NCBI GenBank assembly: GCA_900545835.1
Contig: URBB01000056.1
Coordinates: forward strand, 1 to 12,663
Length of the DNA stretch: 12,663 nucleotides
Reading direction: 5' to 3'
DNA from: an uncultured Collinsella sp.
GTDB lineage: Bacteria > Actinomycetota > Coriobacteriia > Coriobacteriales > Coriobacteriaceae
In this document: positions 12,615 through 12,663 of the stretch, in pieces
How the letters are laid out: the number at the start of each line of letters is the position of its first letter
How positions within the stretch are numbered: the stretch's first letter is position 1
Notes under the pieces: generated by a model
Told to the model about the DNA's origin: nothing
Database searches by the model: none
Seen by the model: only the letters and a program-made list of their open reading frames with translations
Program-made: the position numbers and the translations under genes

Positions 12615-12663
12615 CTGTCTCTTATACACATCTGACGCTGCCGACGACGGAGAGAGTGTAGAT
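12615..12663 (-). other. Nextera adapter with i5 index (not genomic)
   Basis: The mosaic end complement CTGTCTCTTATACACATCT begins at 12615, followed by the Nextera adapter, an 8-base segment CGGAGAGA (12648-12655) and GTGTAGAT from the P5 flow-cell sequence. The 8-base segment fits an i5 index of TCTCTCCG, remembered as Nextera XT S511. Genomic DNA ends at 12614. Confidence 0.98.

Noticed and set aside
1..12650. Perfect 36-bp terminal inverted repeats suggesting a transposon or linear element
   Set aside because: The repeats are the Nextera adapter with the Tn5 mosaic end, left from library preparation. No transposase or phage gene is present.
1..12663. CRISPR arrays, tRNA or rRNA genes
   Set aside because: No regularly spaced repeat array, cloverleaf-like sequence or rRNA-like stretch was recognised; nearly all sequence is accounted for by protein genes.

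Overview
The window is one assembled contig, probably from a metagenome or isolate library of a high-GC gut actinobacterium. The GC-rich codon use, the strong AG-rich ribosome binding sites and the mix of gene families suggest a Coriobacteriia member such as Collinsella. That assignment comes from recall, not a search. Both ends carry Nextera/Tn5 sequencing adapter (1-36 and 12615-12663), so genuine genomic DNA spans only 37-12614.

All nine genes lie on the minus strand, so transcription runs from high to low coordinates. In that order they are: a GPH-type sugar:cation symporter (12380-10821), closed by an intrinsic terminator; a GH28 polygalacturonase (10705-9110); an alpha/beta-hydrolase esterase (9005-8196); a two-domain protein joining a CE8 pectin methylesterase to a second alpha/beta-hydrolase esterase (8199-6034); an SGNH esterase (5964-5296); a GH105 unsaturated galacturonyl/rhamnogalacturonyl hydrolase (5188-3950); a TIM-barrel sugar isomerase/epimerase-like protein (3957-3043); a GltD-like Fe-S/FAD oxidoreductase (2939-1722), followed by a terminator; and an Old Yellow Enzyme/2,4-dienoyl-CoA reductase-like Fe-S flavoprotein (from 1522) cut off by the contig end.

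Together this looks like a locus for intracellular use of pectin oligosaccharides. The symporter would import fragments, three esterase proteins (four esterase domains) would strip methyl, acetyl and possibly feruloyl groups, and GH28 and GH105 would release saturated and unsaturated uronic acids. None of the enzymes shows a signal peptide. No polysaccharide lyase, uronate catabolic enzyme or transcription regulator is in the window, so these must be elsewhere. The role of the two flavoproteins is not clear from sequence.

The most striking non-coding signal is a regulatory cassette of about 100 bp found twice, upstream of the symporter (12459-12553) and upstream of GH105 (5215-5309). Each copy has two CCGTTYG direct repeats exactly 21 bp apart, followed by two palindromic GTGAACGTTCAC-type operators with centres 40 or 41 bp apart. 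The first operator overlaps a likely -35 box. This predicts a shared regulon controlled by a LacI-like repressor, possibly with a direct-repeat-binding activator. No stretch over 300 bases lacks a gene; the longest gaps (1523-1721 and 12381-12614) are described below.
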